NCBI GenBank assembly: GCA_038503035.1
Contig: JAVSML010024327.1
Span: forward strand, 248,001-312,000
DNA length: 64,000 nt
Reading direction: 5' to 3'
Source: Crocodylus rhombifer
Taxonomy: Eukaryota; Chordata; Crocodylia; Crocodylidae
Both the position numbers and the translations under genes were made by a program. The stretch's first letter is position 1; every line of letters begins with the position of its first letter. Below are positions 44,421-55,495 of this stretch, piece after piece. The notes beneath the pieces are model-generated. The model was given only the letters and a program-made list of their open reading frames with translations. It was not told the origin of the DNA and did no database searches.

Positions 44421-45400
44421 GAGGATAAGGAGGCAATGAAAGGACACCCTGAAGTATTAGTGCTGAGTACATGGGGGCCCAAGGGCCATAGTCCCCTCGG
44501 GAGGAGAGCTGTCCAACCTGAAGAAAATTATGTAATATTTCCATCTTATTTTCTGTTGTAAAAGATGGATTCAGCTATGTGGATCGTGCTGGATGTAAGG
44601 TGACGTGCTAGGAAATGATGACTGAGGCCTTGAGCTATTACCAGAGATATTTCATCCACTATGAAGAAATGCAGATTTTCTCCTTTACCAGAGAAGAACA
44701 TGGGGCTGCTTGAGCCAGAGGGAATGGGGAGGGCAATCAGAGGCAGGGTCTCCACATGCATGTGTGCACACACATGCATGTGGCAGCCAAGCAGCAATAG
44801 AGAGCAGCTCCTGCAGCTCCCACCAGGTAAGTATATAGGGGAAGGGGTACAGGCAATGCGTCAGGGGGATGGGACCGAGAAGGGATGGGGACCAAAGCAA
44901 CGTGGCAGGGGGACATGTGCCTCCTGAGATTTCTGTGCCAACAGTTGGGTGCGTAGCTACAGCTGGGCCGGACCAGCTCTGGTTGCCAAAGTGAGGTGCA
45001 GTGGTGGTGGCAACACAGAATTGTGCCCCTACTGGTGCTGGGCAGGCAGGGGGCACCTCACTTTTGACACAATGGTGGCACCTGGCCCTCCTGTGCCACG
45101 TCCTACCTGTGGGCTGCGGAGGCTGGTCCAGCCCAGCTGCAGCCCCACCCCTTAATGTGAGCACAGTCTCGGGGGGGTACATGTCCCCCCACAATCCTGC
45201 TGCATTGTCTGTGCCCCTCCTGCCCACCCACATCACCTATGCCCACACACCCACCCTGCTCCCCACACACTGGGTGGCTGGGGGCAGGGGGCAGCATGTC
45301 AAGAGTGAGGGGCACCAGCAGGGCTGGGGGGGGCATGGGCTGGGAGTGAGGGGCACCAGCAGACTTGGGGGGGGTGCGGGTCAGTTTATTCTGCATTTCA
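44421..45400 (+). repeat. Direct repeat, second copy, with a longer GC-rich tail
   Basis: The first 430 bp match 42441-42905. Beyond 44850 the element continues as a GC-rich tail not kept in the first copy. The tail holds an inverted pair 'gggggacatgtgcctcctgagatttctgtgc' (44910) against 'gcacagtctcgggggggtacatgtcccccc' (45160), and a 46-bp tandem duplication containing 'gagtgaggggcaccagcag' at about 45305-45365. The long frames on both strands are GC artefacts. Confidence 0.75.
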
Positions 45401-45401
45401 T

Positions 45402-46960
45402 TGTTTAGTGCTCCAAAACAGAAAGTATTATTGATTTATTACTGTTATACATGATCTCACACTTTAAATAAGTCAAATACCTTTGAACAAATAAGAAGCT
45501 TTCCACATTTCCATCATCTTAGCCCCCACCCTCAGCAAAAATAAGAGTCGTTCCTATGCACCGAGGGAACATGAAAGAGATTGAAGCAACTGAGCATTGT
45601 AGAGGGAAAGACCCAGAAGAGTGTTGGAGCTTAAGAAGAAGAGGAAGGGAAGGGATGAGAATAGGTATGAGGCTGCCCAGCAGAAAAAGTGAGAACTTTC
45701 TGAATCTGGGATTGGGGAACAAGGAAGCGGAGGAGACAGTTGTAGGAGAGGAAAGAAGAGAGGAAGGGAAAGGTCATATCATTGTTTTGTTGGTTTTTTA
45801 AGCAACCCAGTCCTTCTTCTTTTAGCCTGTCCTTGATTTCTTTACGTGTACAATAACCCTTGTTGTGTTTCGATAACTATTTAAGCAAGATAATAGAAAA
45901 GAAAAAAGAGCTCCAATCAATAGTTTCAAGCTGCATGTTTCCAGGAGACAAGACATGGCATGGTCAGTGGGGATCTACTGTACTTAAAGATTGTGTGAAA
46001 AAAGTCGTTACTTTGCCCCTTCCTATAATAGAAATTAATCCTGACTCTGGAATCAAACATTCCTGGGAGCAATTGTAAGACACCTACCATCTTCCTCGCA
46101 ACATCACAGTGGAAAATTAATTTTGAAAACTTTTTTGTGTGACCCAAGGTCGATTCTGCTCCCATCTGAAATGAACTGGAAATTTGACTAAGCAGAGTAA
46201 CTTCTCATTAAAGATCTTTTCATACATGCTGGCCTGTTATAAAGTATACTACAAAACCAAACCCACTGTTAGGTACATTCTTCACCAAATCACTAACATC
46301 AGAAGACCTTTGGTTTAATTACTTATTTTAACGAAAATAAATGATGGCTATACACTAGAGGCAATTTTCAGCACCTTCTAGTCCCTGGGAGCCCCATTTT
46401 AAAGTGCAAGAGTCCGTAAGGTTTGATGTAGTCACACTGAAACTAAGTGACATTTAAGAGCATCAGTGGTAGCACACTGCTCCCTGATTGAGATCACAGC
46501 ATTATGTACACAGGGTCTGATTGCAAGGAGCAAATCAAAGGCCCCTTAGTGAGCAAATGCTGGTGTGTGCACGCCATGGGAAATGTGAGCAAACCTCAGA
46601 AGGGGGAATAAATACAAGCTCTAGAAGGGTCTCGTTAATGATGTCTTTTCTTTAATAAGAATCAACTGTAAATCCAGCAAGGACGAACCTTGTACACAAC
46701 TTTACTGTACATTCATTGTTCCTCAATAGGCAGGACAATTGTTCTTGCTACATACACACTCCATCAAATGCCTATCCCCTGGAGAGATATTGAAGCTCCT
46801 CCACTGTGATGTGTTGACTGCTGGTGATCCATGGAGCGGTTGCTGATTGTTCCTGAAGAGCTGGTCAGTCACCTGGGTTCTTCCTGCCTTATTTCCAGCT
46901 TCTAAATAGCATTAAATGACTGCTAAAAATACATCCAGTGCTTCCCATAACGTTATGTTA
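45402..46960. other. Unassigned DNA
   Basis: A purine-rich run at about 45560-45780 is the only unusual composition. No repeat family or gene is recognised, and the rest looks unique. Confidence 0.4.
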
Positions 46961-47030
46961 AGTATATGTATATATACACACGCACACACAAAATATAGAA
47001 AATAAATATACATACAATTTACATATAATG
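46961..47030. repeat. AT/CA-rich microsatellite-like stretch
   Basis: A TA run passes into a CACACACA run at about 46976-46990 and then imperfect ATACAT units. Confidence 0.7.
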
Positions 47031-47049
47031 CTATAGTCTATAATAAGTG

Positions 47050-48330
47050 ATTAGGAAAATTATTCCACCACCCATGGGCCTTGAACCCAACACAAGTAAG
47101 TGTCTGATCTGAAACAGGTACACCCCAAATAAACATAGGTAATCAACAGATAAACTACAGGTAAGTATAAGCCATAAATAAATACGGGTAAACAACAGGT
47201 GAGTAATAGCAAAAGGGGTCCCAGCAGGGCCCTAGTCAAAGTTATAAATTCAAGACTCTACTAATCTACTAATTTACAAATATGAGAGTTTAGAAAATAT
47301 AAGGCATGACCATCACACAATGTAAAGTGCAAGATCCTCAAAAATAAATTTAATCCCAAGGGAAAACCCCAATGCCCCTTGGACCTTTCTCCAGACCCTG
47401 CAAGGAAGCCGGTAAGTTCAAGGGGGCCCTCCCAGTGGGACCTCCACTTTCAGGAGCCCTAAACTGCCCATCCCCTGTGGGAGTCCTTCTCCCTGGCAAC
47501 TCGCAGCTCTCAGGCCTGTAGGGTGGCCCTCGTTTTCTGCACCAAGCTGCTCTCTCGGTGGGCTTCGGGGTCATTGCTCCCTGGAATAGGGCTGTGCCAT
47601 GCAGGGTTTCTGAGGACTCTGGCTCTGCCCTGCCCACTGGCTCAGTAGCCCAAGCACCATCTGGCTCCCTGGGCTCTACCTCTTGCTATGGTTTGAAGGG
47701 CCAGGCTGCCTTGCGCAGCGCCAGGGCTCGGTCCGCTCCCAGACCCTCCTTGCAGCATCGTCTGCACCAAGCTGCTGGCCCAGTGCCAGCAGCTGTAGAC
47801 CCGAGCCACATCAAGTGGCTCCCAGGGTCTCTTACCCTCCATGCAGCGCCTCCTGCACTGAGCTCCTGGCCTCGTGCTGGGGGTTGGGGACCCCCAAGCT
47901 TCCTCGTGCAGCTCCTAGGGCCTGGACACTGTGCGCTGTGCACCAAGAGCCTGGCTGCTGGAGCTGTCTGCCACTCCCCTACACTGATGGATGTCTTCAG
48001 GGGCTCTTCCAGGCTCTGCCCTGCTGAGCAGCTCCCTTCAGTTCTTCCAAGCCCCACTCTTCTCTTCGTCCTTTGATGCGACTGCCACATGCTGGGCAAG
48101 CAGCTCCTTTTATTCTCTTCCAAGGCTCCGCCCCCCCCGAAGTTCTGCCGGGCAGGTTGAGCGCAGTCTTGAACCAGGTCCAAGGTTTTTCTTTTTTTTT
48201 TTTTTTTTTCCTCTTGTCCCAAGCAGGGGCAAGGCAAAACTCCTCCCAGCAGTTACCCAATTGGTGGATGGACTCCACCAATCACAAAGAAGATTCGCTG
48301 AGCTCAGGACGCACCAGACTGTATCTGTAA
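47050..48330 (-). repeat. Possible LTR or promoter-bearing repeat
   Basis: On the minus strand a compact promoter-like array is visible: CCAAT-type boxes near 48250-48285 (CCAATTGG, CCAATCAC), a GC box within 48125-48138 (GGGGCGGAGC), then a TATA-like GAATAAAAGG at 48107-48116. Downstream lies GC-rich transcribed-like sequence and then AT-rich DNA to about 47050. This is the order of an LTR U3-R-U5, and the length (about 1.2 kb) would suit a retrovirus-like LTR. No TG...CA ends, target duplication or polyadenylation signal were established. A CpG-poor promoter of a non-coding transcript is the alternative. The 100-187 codon frames on both strands have no domain. Confidence 0.35.
48192..48209. 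repeat. Poly-T run, 18 bases
   Basis: An uninterrupted T run inside the promoter-like block; on the minus strand it is an A tract between the CCAAT-type boxes and the GC box. Confidence 0.9.
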
Positions 48331-48359
48331 GTCTGCCATACGTGGCACAGAAGAGGGGC

Positions 48360-49600
48360 AGAGCAGAGGATATTGGGATGAAGGTGGAAGCTGTCAGGAG
48401 AAATCCATTGAGGAGGTATCAGTGGGAAAAGAAAAGAGGAGAGGAAGGTGAAGGAATAGAGGGATGCAGAAGGAGGAGAAAGGGGTGGGAGCGCAGAGTA
48501 TCAGGTCGCACAGAGCAGTGCGTGGACAAGATAAGGGACATGAAGGCGGCATGAACCTTGCCCACTTGCCAACACTTCCAGGCTCTGCTGCTGTAACAGG
48601 ATCCCTCCTACCAGCAACATCTGGACCTCATCAGGGGATTCAGGCCCAATACCAGCTTTTGCCACTTAGCATGCATTATTTTCCTCTTTGAAAATTTGCT
48701 CTCATTCGATCAGAGAACAAAACAATACCCTATGATAACTTATGTCACCGATCACCTAATACGAGTAACAAACAGTGAGACCACTCCTGGACTGGAATTT
48801 GTGGAGGAAGGAAGAGGCAGGAGTAGGGGGAAGTGAGCTCCATGCACCGTCTAGCTCAGTCTGTCTCTCTTCACCCCCATGGCATTAGTTACCCCGACTG
48901 AACAGCTGCCCAGGAGCACATATAAATAAATAAACCACAATCTCTTGCACAAACACAAAAACCAAGTGTGTGTAATTCGAACTTGACTGTTTCTTTCTTC
49001 TTCCCCTCAAGTACTGGGCCACTGCGAGATATAAAGAAACATTGACTCTATTAGGTTTTAGCTATTCACCATATTAATCATAATCCAGCTCACCTTTCAA
49101 AAAGTAAATAACATCTTTAAGATTATCAGACTCAGTTTTGAACAACATTTTTCTTATTAAACAAGCTCGCAGGGCTGAGAAAAATCAATAGGAGAGTTAG
49201 ACAAGCCAAAGCGTAGAAAGTATTTTGTTATCACCCATGGAGTCACTGGAAAAAATGACAAAGTTGACACATTATGGGCAAAAGTAATTTTATAAGGCTC
49301 AGGTGGGTGCAGGGCTCCATCTTCTTCCCTCCTGTAAGCCAGTGGTGTATGCATTCACATCCCTTACAACTATGCTAAGCTTCTTTCGGGCGGGACAAAG
49401 AAGCATGTCACAATGACTAGACATTGAGTGCACTAATTTCCATTATGTAGGTCATGTTTCTCTTGTCCCGGTGAACTCTTTTCAGTAAGTTAGGACTGCT
49501 CTGCGTCATTTCTATTATTTCTTTTTTATTACAGCACTGCAAAGGATTTCCGATCAGGATCAGGATGCCAGTGTGCTAGTTGGTGACAGCCCTGCTCCAA
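48360..49600. other. Unassigned DNA, purine-rich at its start
   Basis: 48360-48555 is a purine-rich tract (GAGGAGAGGAAGG-like). The rest, to 49600, is AT-rich and unassigned. No gene is seen. Confidence 0.4.
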
Positions 49601-49604
49601 AGAG

Positions 49605-49708
49605 ATTGTCATTTAAGCAGATAAATGGGAGAACGAAAAAATAGGAGTACAGAAAACTGAAGTGAATTACCCGAGGTCAAAATATCCAAGGCAAGAATAG
49701 AACTCAGG
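49605..49708 (-). repeat. MIR SINE relic cut by a CR1
   Basis: The antisense MIR core 'gataaatgggaga', 'aactgaagtgaattacccgaggtcaaa' in pieces and 'agaatagaactcaggac' is visible. The MIR stops exactly where the CR1 tail begins, so the CR1 may have inserted into or beside it. Confidence 0.6.
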
Positions 49709-49798
49709 ACTTCATAGTTTCATAGTTTCTAGAGTTGGAAGGGACCTGAGCAGATCATCCAGTCCGACCCCCTGCCATGGCAGGAAAGAGTACTGGGG

Positions 49799-50146
49799 TC
49801 AAACGACCCCAGCAAGGTGTGCATCTAACCTCCTCTTAAACACCCCCAGGGTAGGAGCCAGCACCACTTCTCTTGGAAGCTGGTTCCAGACCCTAGCCGC
49901 CCTGATTGTGAAGTCGCGCCTCCTGATATCTAACCTAAACCTGCCCTCTGCCAACTTGTGACCGTTATTCCTGGTCACTCCTGGCAGTGCTCGGGGAAAC
50001 AGTGACTCTCCCAATGCCTGCTGGTCCCCCCTGATTAGTTTATAACAGGCCACAAGATCCCCCCTCAGCCTTCTCTTTTGGAGGCTGAACAGGTTCAGGT
50101 CCTGCAGCCTCTCCTCATAGGGCCTGCCCTGCTGTCCCCTGATCAT
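49799..50146 (-). pseudogene. CR1 ORF2, C-terminal end
   Basis: These 115 codons read MIRGQQGRPYEERLQDLNLFSL, then RRLRGDLVACYKLIRGD and HKLAEGRFRLDIRRRDFTIRAARVWNQLP, the usual end of CR1 ORF2 downstream of the RT. The stretch joins the RT part by a frameshift near 50146 and ends at a stop near 49799, where the 3' untranslated end begins. Confidence 0.88.
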
Positions 50147-50954
50147 GCGAGTGGCCTCCTCTGGACCCTCTCCATGCTGTCAACATCCCTCTTGAAGAGC
50201 AGCACCCAGAACTGGATGCAATACTCCAGCTGTGGCCTGACCAGTGCCGTATAGAGGGGGAGGATCACCTCTTTGGACCTGCTCGAGATGCAACTGTGGA
50301 TGCATGACAAGGTGCGGTTGGCCTTCCTGACTGCATCCCCACACTGCCGGCCCATGTTCATCTTGGAGTCAATGATGACCCCCAGATCCTTTTCCACCTC
50401 CGTGCTGACAAGAGGGGAGTTCCCTAACCTGTAGGTATGGTGCTGGTTGTTCCTCCCGAGGTGCATCACCTTGCACTTGTCTGTGTTGAAACCCATCCTA
50501 TTCTCGTCTGCCCACCCTTGTAACCTGTCGAGGTCTGATTGTAGCCTGTTGCTTCCTTCCAGTGTGCCCACGTCTCCCCACATCTTAGTGTCATAAGCAA
50601 ATTTGAGCAGGTGCTTTTTACCCCGTTGTCCAAATCACTGATGAAGATGTTGAACACTGCGGGCCCGAGGACCGAGCCCTGGGGGACCCCACTGCCCACG
50701 TCCTTCCAGGTTGAGAAGGACCCATCCACTACCACCCTCTGGGTGCAGCACTCCAGCCAGTTGGTGACCCATTTGACTGTGTGGGTGTCTACACCACAGC
50801 CCCCCAGTTTCTTAATGAGAATGGAGTGAGAGACAGTGTCAAAAGCCTTCCGGAAGTCCAGGAAAACTATATCCACTGCTACCCCTGCATCTAATGATCT
50901 GGTCATCTGATCGTAAAAGGTTGGTCTGACAGGACCCGCCGCTGATGAACCCAT
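50143..50954 (-). pseudogene. CR1 ORF2, RT catalytic half, frameshifted and with altered catalytic box
   Basis: Two overlapping frames carry this part. The first (50466-50954) holds [17 protein letters not shown] (motif A), [15 protein letters not shown] and then drifts out of frame. The second (50143-50583) holds the next part from [20 protein letters not shown] to LYTALVRPQLEYCIQFW. The catalytic motif C, reading FADD in other CR1 copies, here reads FAYD at about 50597-50608, so one of the two catalytic aspartates is replaced. Together with the frameshifts this makes the RT inactive. Confidence 0.88.
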
Positions 50955-52365
50955 GTTGGTTGCCCCTAAGCATGCAGTCCCCTGCTGGCCCCTCCTGGAT
51001 GTGTGCCAGCATAATTTTCTCGAACAGCTTGCCTAGGATTGAGGTAAGACTAACCGGCCTATAGTTTTCCGGGTCCTCCCTCCTGCCTTTTTTGAAGATG
51101 GGAACCACGTTGGCCCTCTTCCAGTCCTCCAGTACCTCACCAAAGCACCACGAGTGCTCGTAAAGCCGTGCCAGGGGACTTGCAATGACCTCGGCCAGTT
51201 CCTTTAGAACTCTAGGGTGGAGATGATCCGGGCCGGCTGACTTGAATACGTCCAACCCCTCCAGAAGCTCCCTAACTAAATCATCACTAACCCATGGCCC
51301 AGGTGTGCCTCCCCTGGGGCCCGAGGGAGGCCCAGCAGGGAGGTGGCTGTTCTGGTCCCTACTTAGGGAGACGGAGGCAAGGAAATCGTTAAACATGTTA
51401 GCTTTGCCGTCTGGTGTGATGACCAAGTTTCCCATGGCGTCCTGCAAGGGCCCCACATTACCCGGGACCTTCTTTTTACCCCCTATGTATTTAAAAAAGG
51501 ACTTCTTATTGGCCTTCCTAACTACCCCCCTACATCCCCAAGCAACGACAGAATAGTCCTCCCTGGTGATGACCCCTTCTTTCCATTGGGTATAAGTCTC
51601 CTTTTTAGCAAGGAGACATTCCTGGATGCTTTTGGTGAGCCATGGAGGCTTGTGTGCTCTCCTGCTCCCTTTGATCCTCATTGGGATTACCTTCCTTTGC
51701 GCTTGGAAGATCATCTCCTTAAGGAGCGACCACTCTCCTTGGACATCTGGCTCCCCTCCCCTCCGGGACCTCAGCGCTTCTCCAACTATCCTCCTTAGCT
51801 CGTTGAAGTCTGCCCTCCTAAAATCTAGGGCCGCTGCCTTACTGCAGGCCTTTGCCACCTTGCGCTGGATGGTGAATTCCAGCAGGCGATGATCGCTGTC
51901 GCCCAGGTGGTCGAGCACCCACAGCCCCCTCACCAGGTCGTCACCCATGGCCAGCACTAGGTCCAACAAGGTGTCTCCCCTGGTGGGGCTGTGCACCTCC
52001 TGGGTTAGATGGAGGTCCTGCACTCTGGCCAAGAACCTACGTGAGCGTTCAGACCTGGCTGACTGCTCTACCCAGCAGATGTCCGGGAAGTTCAGGTCCC
52101 CCATGACTACCACATCCTTAGCCTTCACTACCTCTGTGAGCTGACCCAAGAATTCCTGGTCAAGCTCTTCTCCCTGGTTGGGAGGTCTGTAGTAGACTCC
52201 CACCGTTAAGTCCCTTTCCCCTCCACTGCCTTGTACTGTAACCCAAAGCACTTCAGAGTGCCCCTCCCCTGACTCCTTGCTAATTAATGAGGATGTGTAT
52301 TCCTCCTTAATATAGAGTGCCACACCCCCACCTCTCTTTCCTTCTGAGTCCTGTCTAATAGACAT
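50839..52365 (-). pseudogene. CR1 ORF2, endonuclease and N-terminal RT (508-codon open frame)
   Basis: The frame begins inside the endonuclease (RGGGVALYIK at residues 11-20), with YYRPP at 58-62, MGDLNFPDICW at 88-98 and LGDSDHRLLEF at 154-164, then runs without interruption through the linker into the RT (KSAGPDHLHPRVLKEL at 373-388, [14 protein letters not shown] at 431-444, GNQHGF at 466-471). A frameshift after SCQTN near 50930 removes the rest of the RT from this frame. Unlike the 6.77-kb copy, the endonuclease and RT are still joined in one frame. The first Met is not a real start; the element is truncated there. Confidence 0.93.
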
Positions 52366-52369
52366 ATGT

Positions 52370-53780
52370 TTCTAATGCAAGATCATATCAATCAGTGCAG
52401 CCTTGTAAGTCAGATTCTGTTATTGGGCAAACAAAAGCAGTGAATAGTCATCTCAGTAATCTTTTTTTCCCCAAATTTGGTCACTTTTAATTTTTAAAAT
52501 TCCCTAATTTGTAAATGAAAAATAGGTTCTTTTTGTCTCTCAAAATTAAAACAACATGAACAGAACAGAACTTTTTTACAATGCTGTTTTTTTTCTTGTT
52601 TTGACCATCACTGCTCACTATACTCCAAGTGTCTGGAGAAATATTAGGAAGGAATGCTTTAAGTATTCATTCCCCGCGTCAATCAACTGCATTATTACTG
52701 TGTACAACTAATTCCATGCCAGAATAAAGCAATGCTCCATACATGGCTTTCAAAGTTACACTAAGCTTTGCAAATCGTTGGTTTTACCTCAATTAATATG
52801 CTATTATTTTCCATGTTTGTCTTACTACCTGGGCTAATCCTAGTTTGATATTTCGGTACTGAGGATCAATACAGTCTCTAATATTCACATATTTGCATTA
52901 TTAAAAGTAGTAAGTCATGCATAGAGCTTGCTGCATTGAGTTTACTTTATTAGATGTGTTCTCAGGACAATTTCACAACCTTCACCTGTCCTCTGCAGAT
53001 ATTTTGATAACTAGTAGTGAGTGACTCTTTAAACTGAGTACTTGACTGTAACCCATCTAATTAATTTAATCAATCATACTGTGCTATTGCATTTTAGGGA
53101 TATTTAATTGTACACCTTTGGATCACAGGGTTGTCTTAACAATGTGGATACTATTAGTTGGGCTTCATTACACTAAATTAAATTTGAGGAGGGGCCATTC
53201 TTTGCAGCAAGGGGTAAGTCACTCTTGTGATATAGGTTTCTTGTGATTTGGAGCAAAGGTTAGAGCTTGCTTTTACAAGGTGTGCCTGCACCCTATCAGT
53301 GAAGGAGAAATCAGTGGAGTTTTATCATCCACTTCATTGGAGCAAAGAATTCTCCCCATATTTCGATGGCATAGACAGAGAGGCACTGATGGACATCTTT
53401 TGAAAATTGCAAAACTGCTGTATTAGGCAGAGGTTTCCCTGCTACCACCTGTCCTGTCCTGTCTACTGTGCCCCGCTGTAGTCCATCACAGGAATGGATA
53501 ACAAGGAGACTGCCTCGTCCGTGCTCTCCATGCTTCCCTGCTGGTGCCCAGATAGTACAGAGAATAAAAGATGAAACAGCCCCATTGAAAAGCAGAGGGG
53601 TGAGATGCTGAGCCTGTAGGGCAGTAAGGAGGTGTTGTGGAGAGGGCAAGGGAGAGATCTGGACAAGTGGTGGGCTAGAGATCTGGCCTCATCCCAGGGC
53701 TAGTTGCCTCGCTTGGCTCACTGCCTGCCTTGCTGCTTGCCTGTAAGGCACACGTTGCCAGCTCCAGCACTATGTGTCAC
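52370..53780. other. Unassigned AT-rich DNA
   Basis: No gene or repeat is recognised. The segment 52650-53150 looks unique and unusually free of repeat hallmarks. A 112-codon minus-strand frame at 53311-53649 has no motif. Confidence 0.4.
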
Positions 53781-53782
53781 AC

Positions 53783-54008
53783 AGCACAAGGCATTCTGGG
53801 AATCACACTTCTTTAGAGCAGCAGTGGATTTGTTGCTGCTGGAAGGGAAGAACTGACCCCCATTTTTTGCTGCTGAATTCAGCAATTTTTTTTCTGTCTG
53901 TAGACTTGGGTTTCAGCAGCAAAATATAGGGTGAAAGTTTCCCCCTTGGCAGGAGCAAACTGCGCTGTTGCTCTGGAGGACTATGATTCCCAGAATGCCT
54001 TGCACTCT
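53783..54008. mobile_element. Inverted-repeat miniature element with ZNF143-like termini, about 225 bp
   Basis: The left arm has 'gcacaaggcattctgggaatcaca' in pieces (53784-53806). The right arm, on the opposite strand, reads 'gtgcaaggcattctgggaatcatag' in pieces (53985-54005), and the inner parts 'agagcagcag' and 'agagcaacag' also pair. The arms contain GCATTCTGGGAAT, whose complement ATTCCCAGAATGC is the core of the well-known ZNF143/SBF promoter motif. No transposase; no target duplication identified. Confidence 0.7.
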
Positions 54009-54009
54009 G

Positions 54010-54630
54010 CCCAGCTCTCTGCTGTGGAGGAAGAGCGAGAGAAGGTTTCTTAGGATGCATTTTTCCATGCTATGCCTCCGCTTACCAGGTCTGAAAGGTT
54101 AATTTCTTCTCCAAAACAGAGGGAAAAGACATTTCTGTTGGTCACGTAATTGTGTCTGGGTTGACATATCAAGAAGGGCTGAACATGTGAATGGAGTTAT
54201 TTGGGAGATGCACTGATCCCACAGTCACTGGTAAGGACCGCCAGGCAAGGGTGCATAAAAACAACATGACACGAGCTAAAAACAAAGAACCAAAGCATCT
54301 GGACAGTGATAAGACCCTGTCTATGCAGGCAAGAGAGAGGAATCCCAGATGTTTTTGTTCAAAGCAGCAGGTGATTCTGCCAGCACAGACTTGCTGTTCG
54401 CCTTGCTTTCCAGATCCAAGACCTAAAATACCGCATTGTGGTCATGTAACAGAAGCTTTCTTGTTTTGCAAGGACCATCCTATGTCAATGCATAGCTCCC
54501 CATTGGATCAAAGAGGAGTATCAGTTCTTTGGGACTTACTAAAAAGAATCCACAGCAAGAAACAGCAGTGCTGAAGTCAGGCTTGAGGCTGAGTAGTAGA
54601 GCGGTGGGACTCCCCCTTGCAAAACCGAGA
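54010..54630. other. Unassigned DNA
   Basis: No element or gene is recognised between the two miniature elements. A 127-codon plus-strand frame at 54191-54574 has no motif. Confidence 0.4.
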
Positions 54631-54634
54631 GGCC

Positions 54635-54926
54635 TTGGCGCTAGCCATTGGCAAGGTGTGGGGGGTGCACGCAGGGGCATGTGCACTCCCTGAGCTTGGC
54701 GGTGCACCTCCTGTGAAAAGCACTGCCAACGCTGCCAGCGGTGCCTACAGGTGGTTGCTGCTCGCCACCCAACCTGCCCCCCCTCCCAGAGCCAACACCA
54801 CTGCGGCTGCCTGCAGGAGCTCCCCGCTCTCTGCCGCCATACCCCCACCACCGGCACCGCTGCTGCTGCCAGTCGCTGTACCTCCCCAGCCTCCAGGGGC
54901 ATGCATCATTCATGGCCCTAGCGCTA
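54635..54926 (+). mobile_element. GC-rich miniature element with inverted ends
   Basis: The left end has 'tggcgctagccattgg' and the right end on the opposite strand 'tagcgctagggccatg', suggesting terminal inverted repeats of about 15 bp. Inside are 'gggggtgcacgcaggggcatgtgcact' and repeats of 'ctgcaggag' and 'ccaccaccgg'. It is related to the block inserted in gypsy gag at 18953-19200 (opposite orientation) and more weakly to 61500-61760. The 90-130 codon frames on both strands are compositional. Confidence 0.6.
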
Positions 54927-54929
54927 GAA

Positions 54930-55358
54930 AGAGCTCCTTCTCAGAAAGGCAGTATATAAAGGTTGAGGTCATGTTCACCCTCTGTGACAGCAGCGGAGAT
55001 GGGTGAAAAGAAAAGACAGAAAAAGAAATGGATGTGAGACCAGCTAGGATCTGGACTGGGATGTGAAGCTGAGAAGCTAAGACTAGAAAGAGAAGCTGGA
55101 GGGCAGGTGGCATGGTGAATGTGACCTACCTTTGAGACCAGGCGAGGTCTGAGACAGACGGGGACAGAGCATAGGTATCAACTAGAGTACACAACCCTCA
55201 TAATCCGGAGCGGAAACCTGGCTTCCCGAGCGACTCGACTCCTTCCCTAGGACAGGGGCACGTGTGAAATCTCTGAGGCCTTGGTGTTTAAGCTCTTTCT
55301 TTCAAAAACAGTTCTGCTGAGTTCTTTTTCAAGGAAGGACAATTTTGCTACCCAACTT
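54930..55358. other. Unassigned DNA
   Basis: Nothing recognised. Confidence 0.35.
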
Positions 55359-55359
55359 A

Positions 55360-55432
55360 TATCATGTTTTAGTGGCTAGGCCGCTTGTCCAGGAAGTGGG
55401 AAACCTGGGTCCAGGTCTCTTCAGACTGAGAT
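55360..55432 (+). repeat. tRNA-derived SINE-like head
   Basis: 'tagtggctaggccgcttgtccagg' then 'gggaaacctgggtccaggtctc' resembles the A- and B-box arrangement of an old tRNA-derived SINE. Confidence 0.4.
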
Positions 55433-55441
55433 GGGTAAGCT

Positions 55442-55460
55442 CCCCCCCCCGAAAAAAAAA

Positions 55461-55495
<35 letters not shown>

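Larger units (their letters stand above)
49709..52365 (-). mobile_element. CR1 LINE, 5'-truncated, about 2.65 kb
   Basis: The 3' end is at 49709 with a TTCATAGT-type tail (two units at 49711-49728) and the CR1 end block ('gttggaagggacctgagcagatcatccag'). The element extends through the C-terminal coding region, RT and most of the endonuclease to a 5' truncation near 52365, inside the endonuclease. Frameshifts near 50930, 50520 and 50146 break ORF2. It is a sister of the 6.77-kb copy but of a different CR1 subfamily, since the tails and 3' blocks differ. Confidence 0.95.

Noticed and set aside
47558..48554. Frames of 170-187 codons on both strands
   Set aside because: GC-rich, mirror-overlapping, no domain and no conserved motif; better explained by composition of the LTR-like block.
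50839..52365. A 508-codon frame as a possible host gene
   Set aside because: Endonuclease and RT motifs with the CR1 3' end downstream identify it as a retrotransposon fragment.
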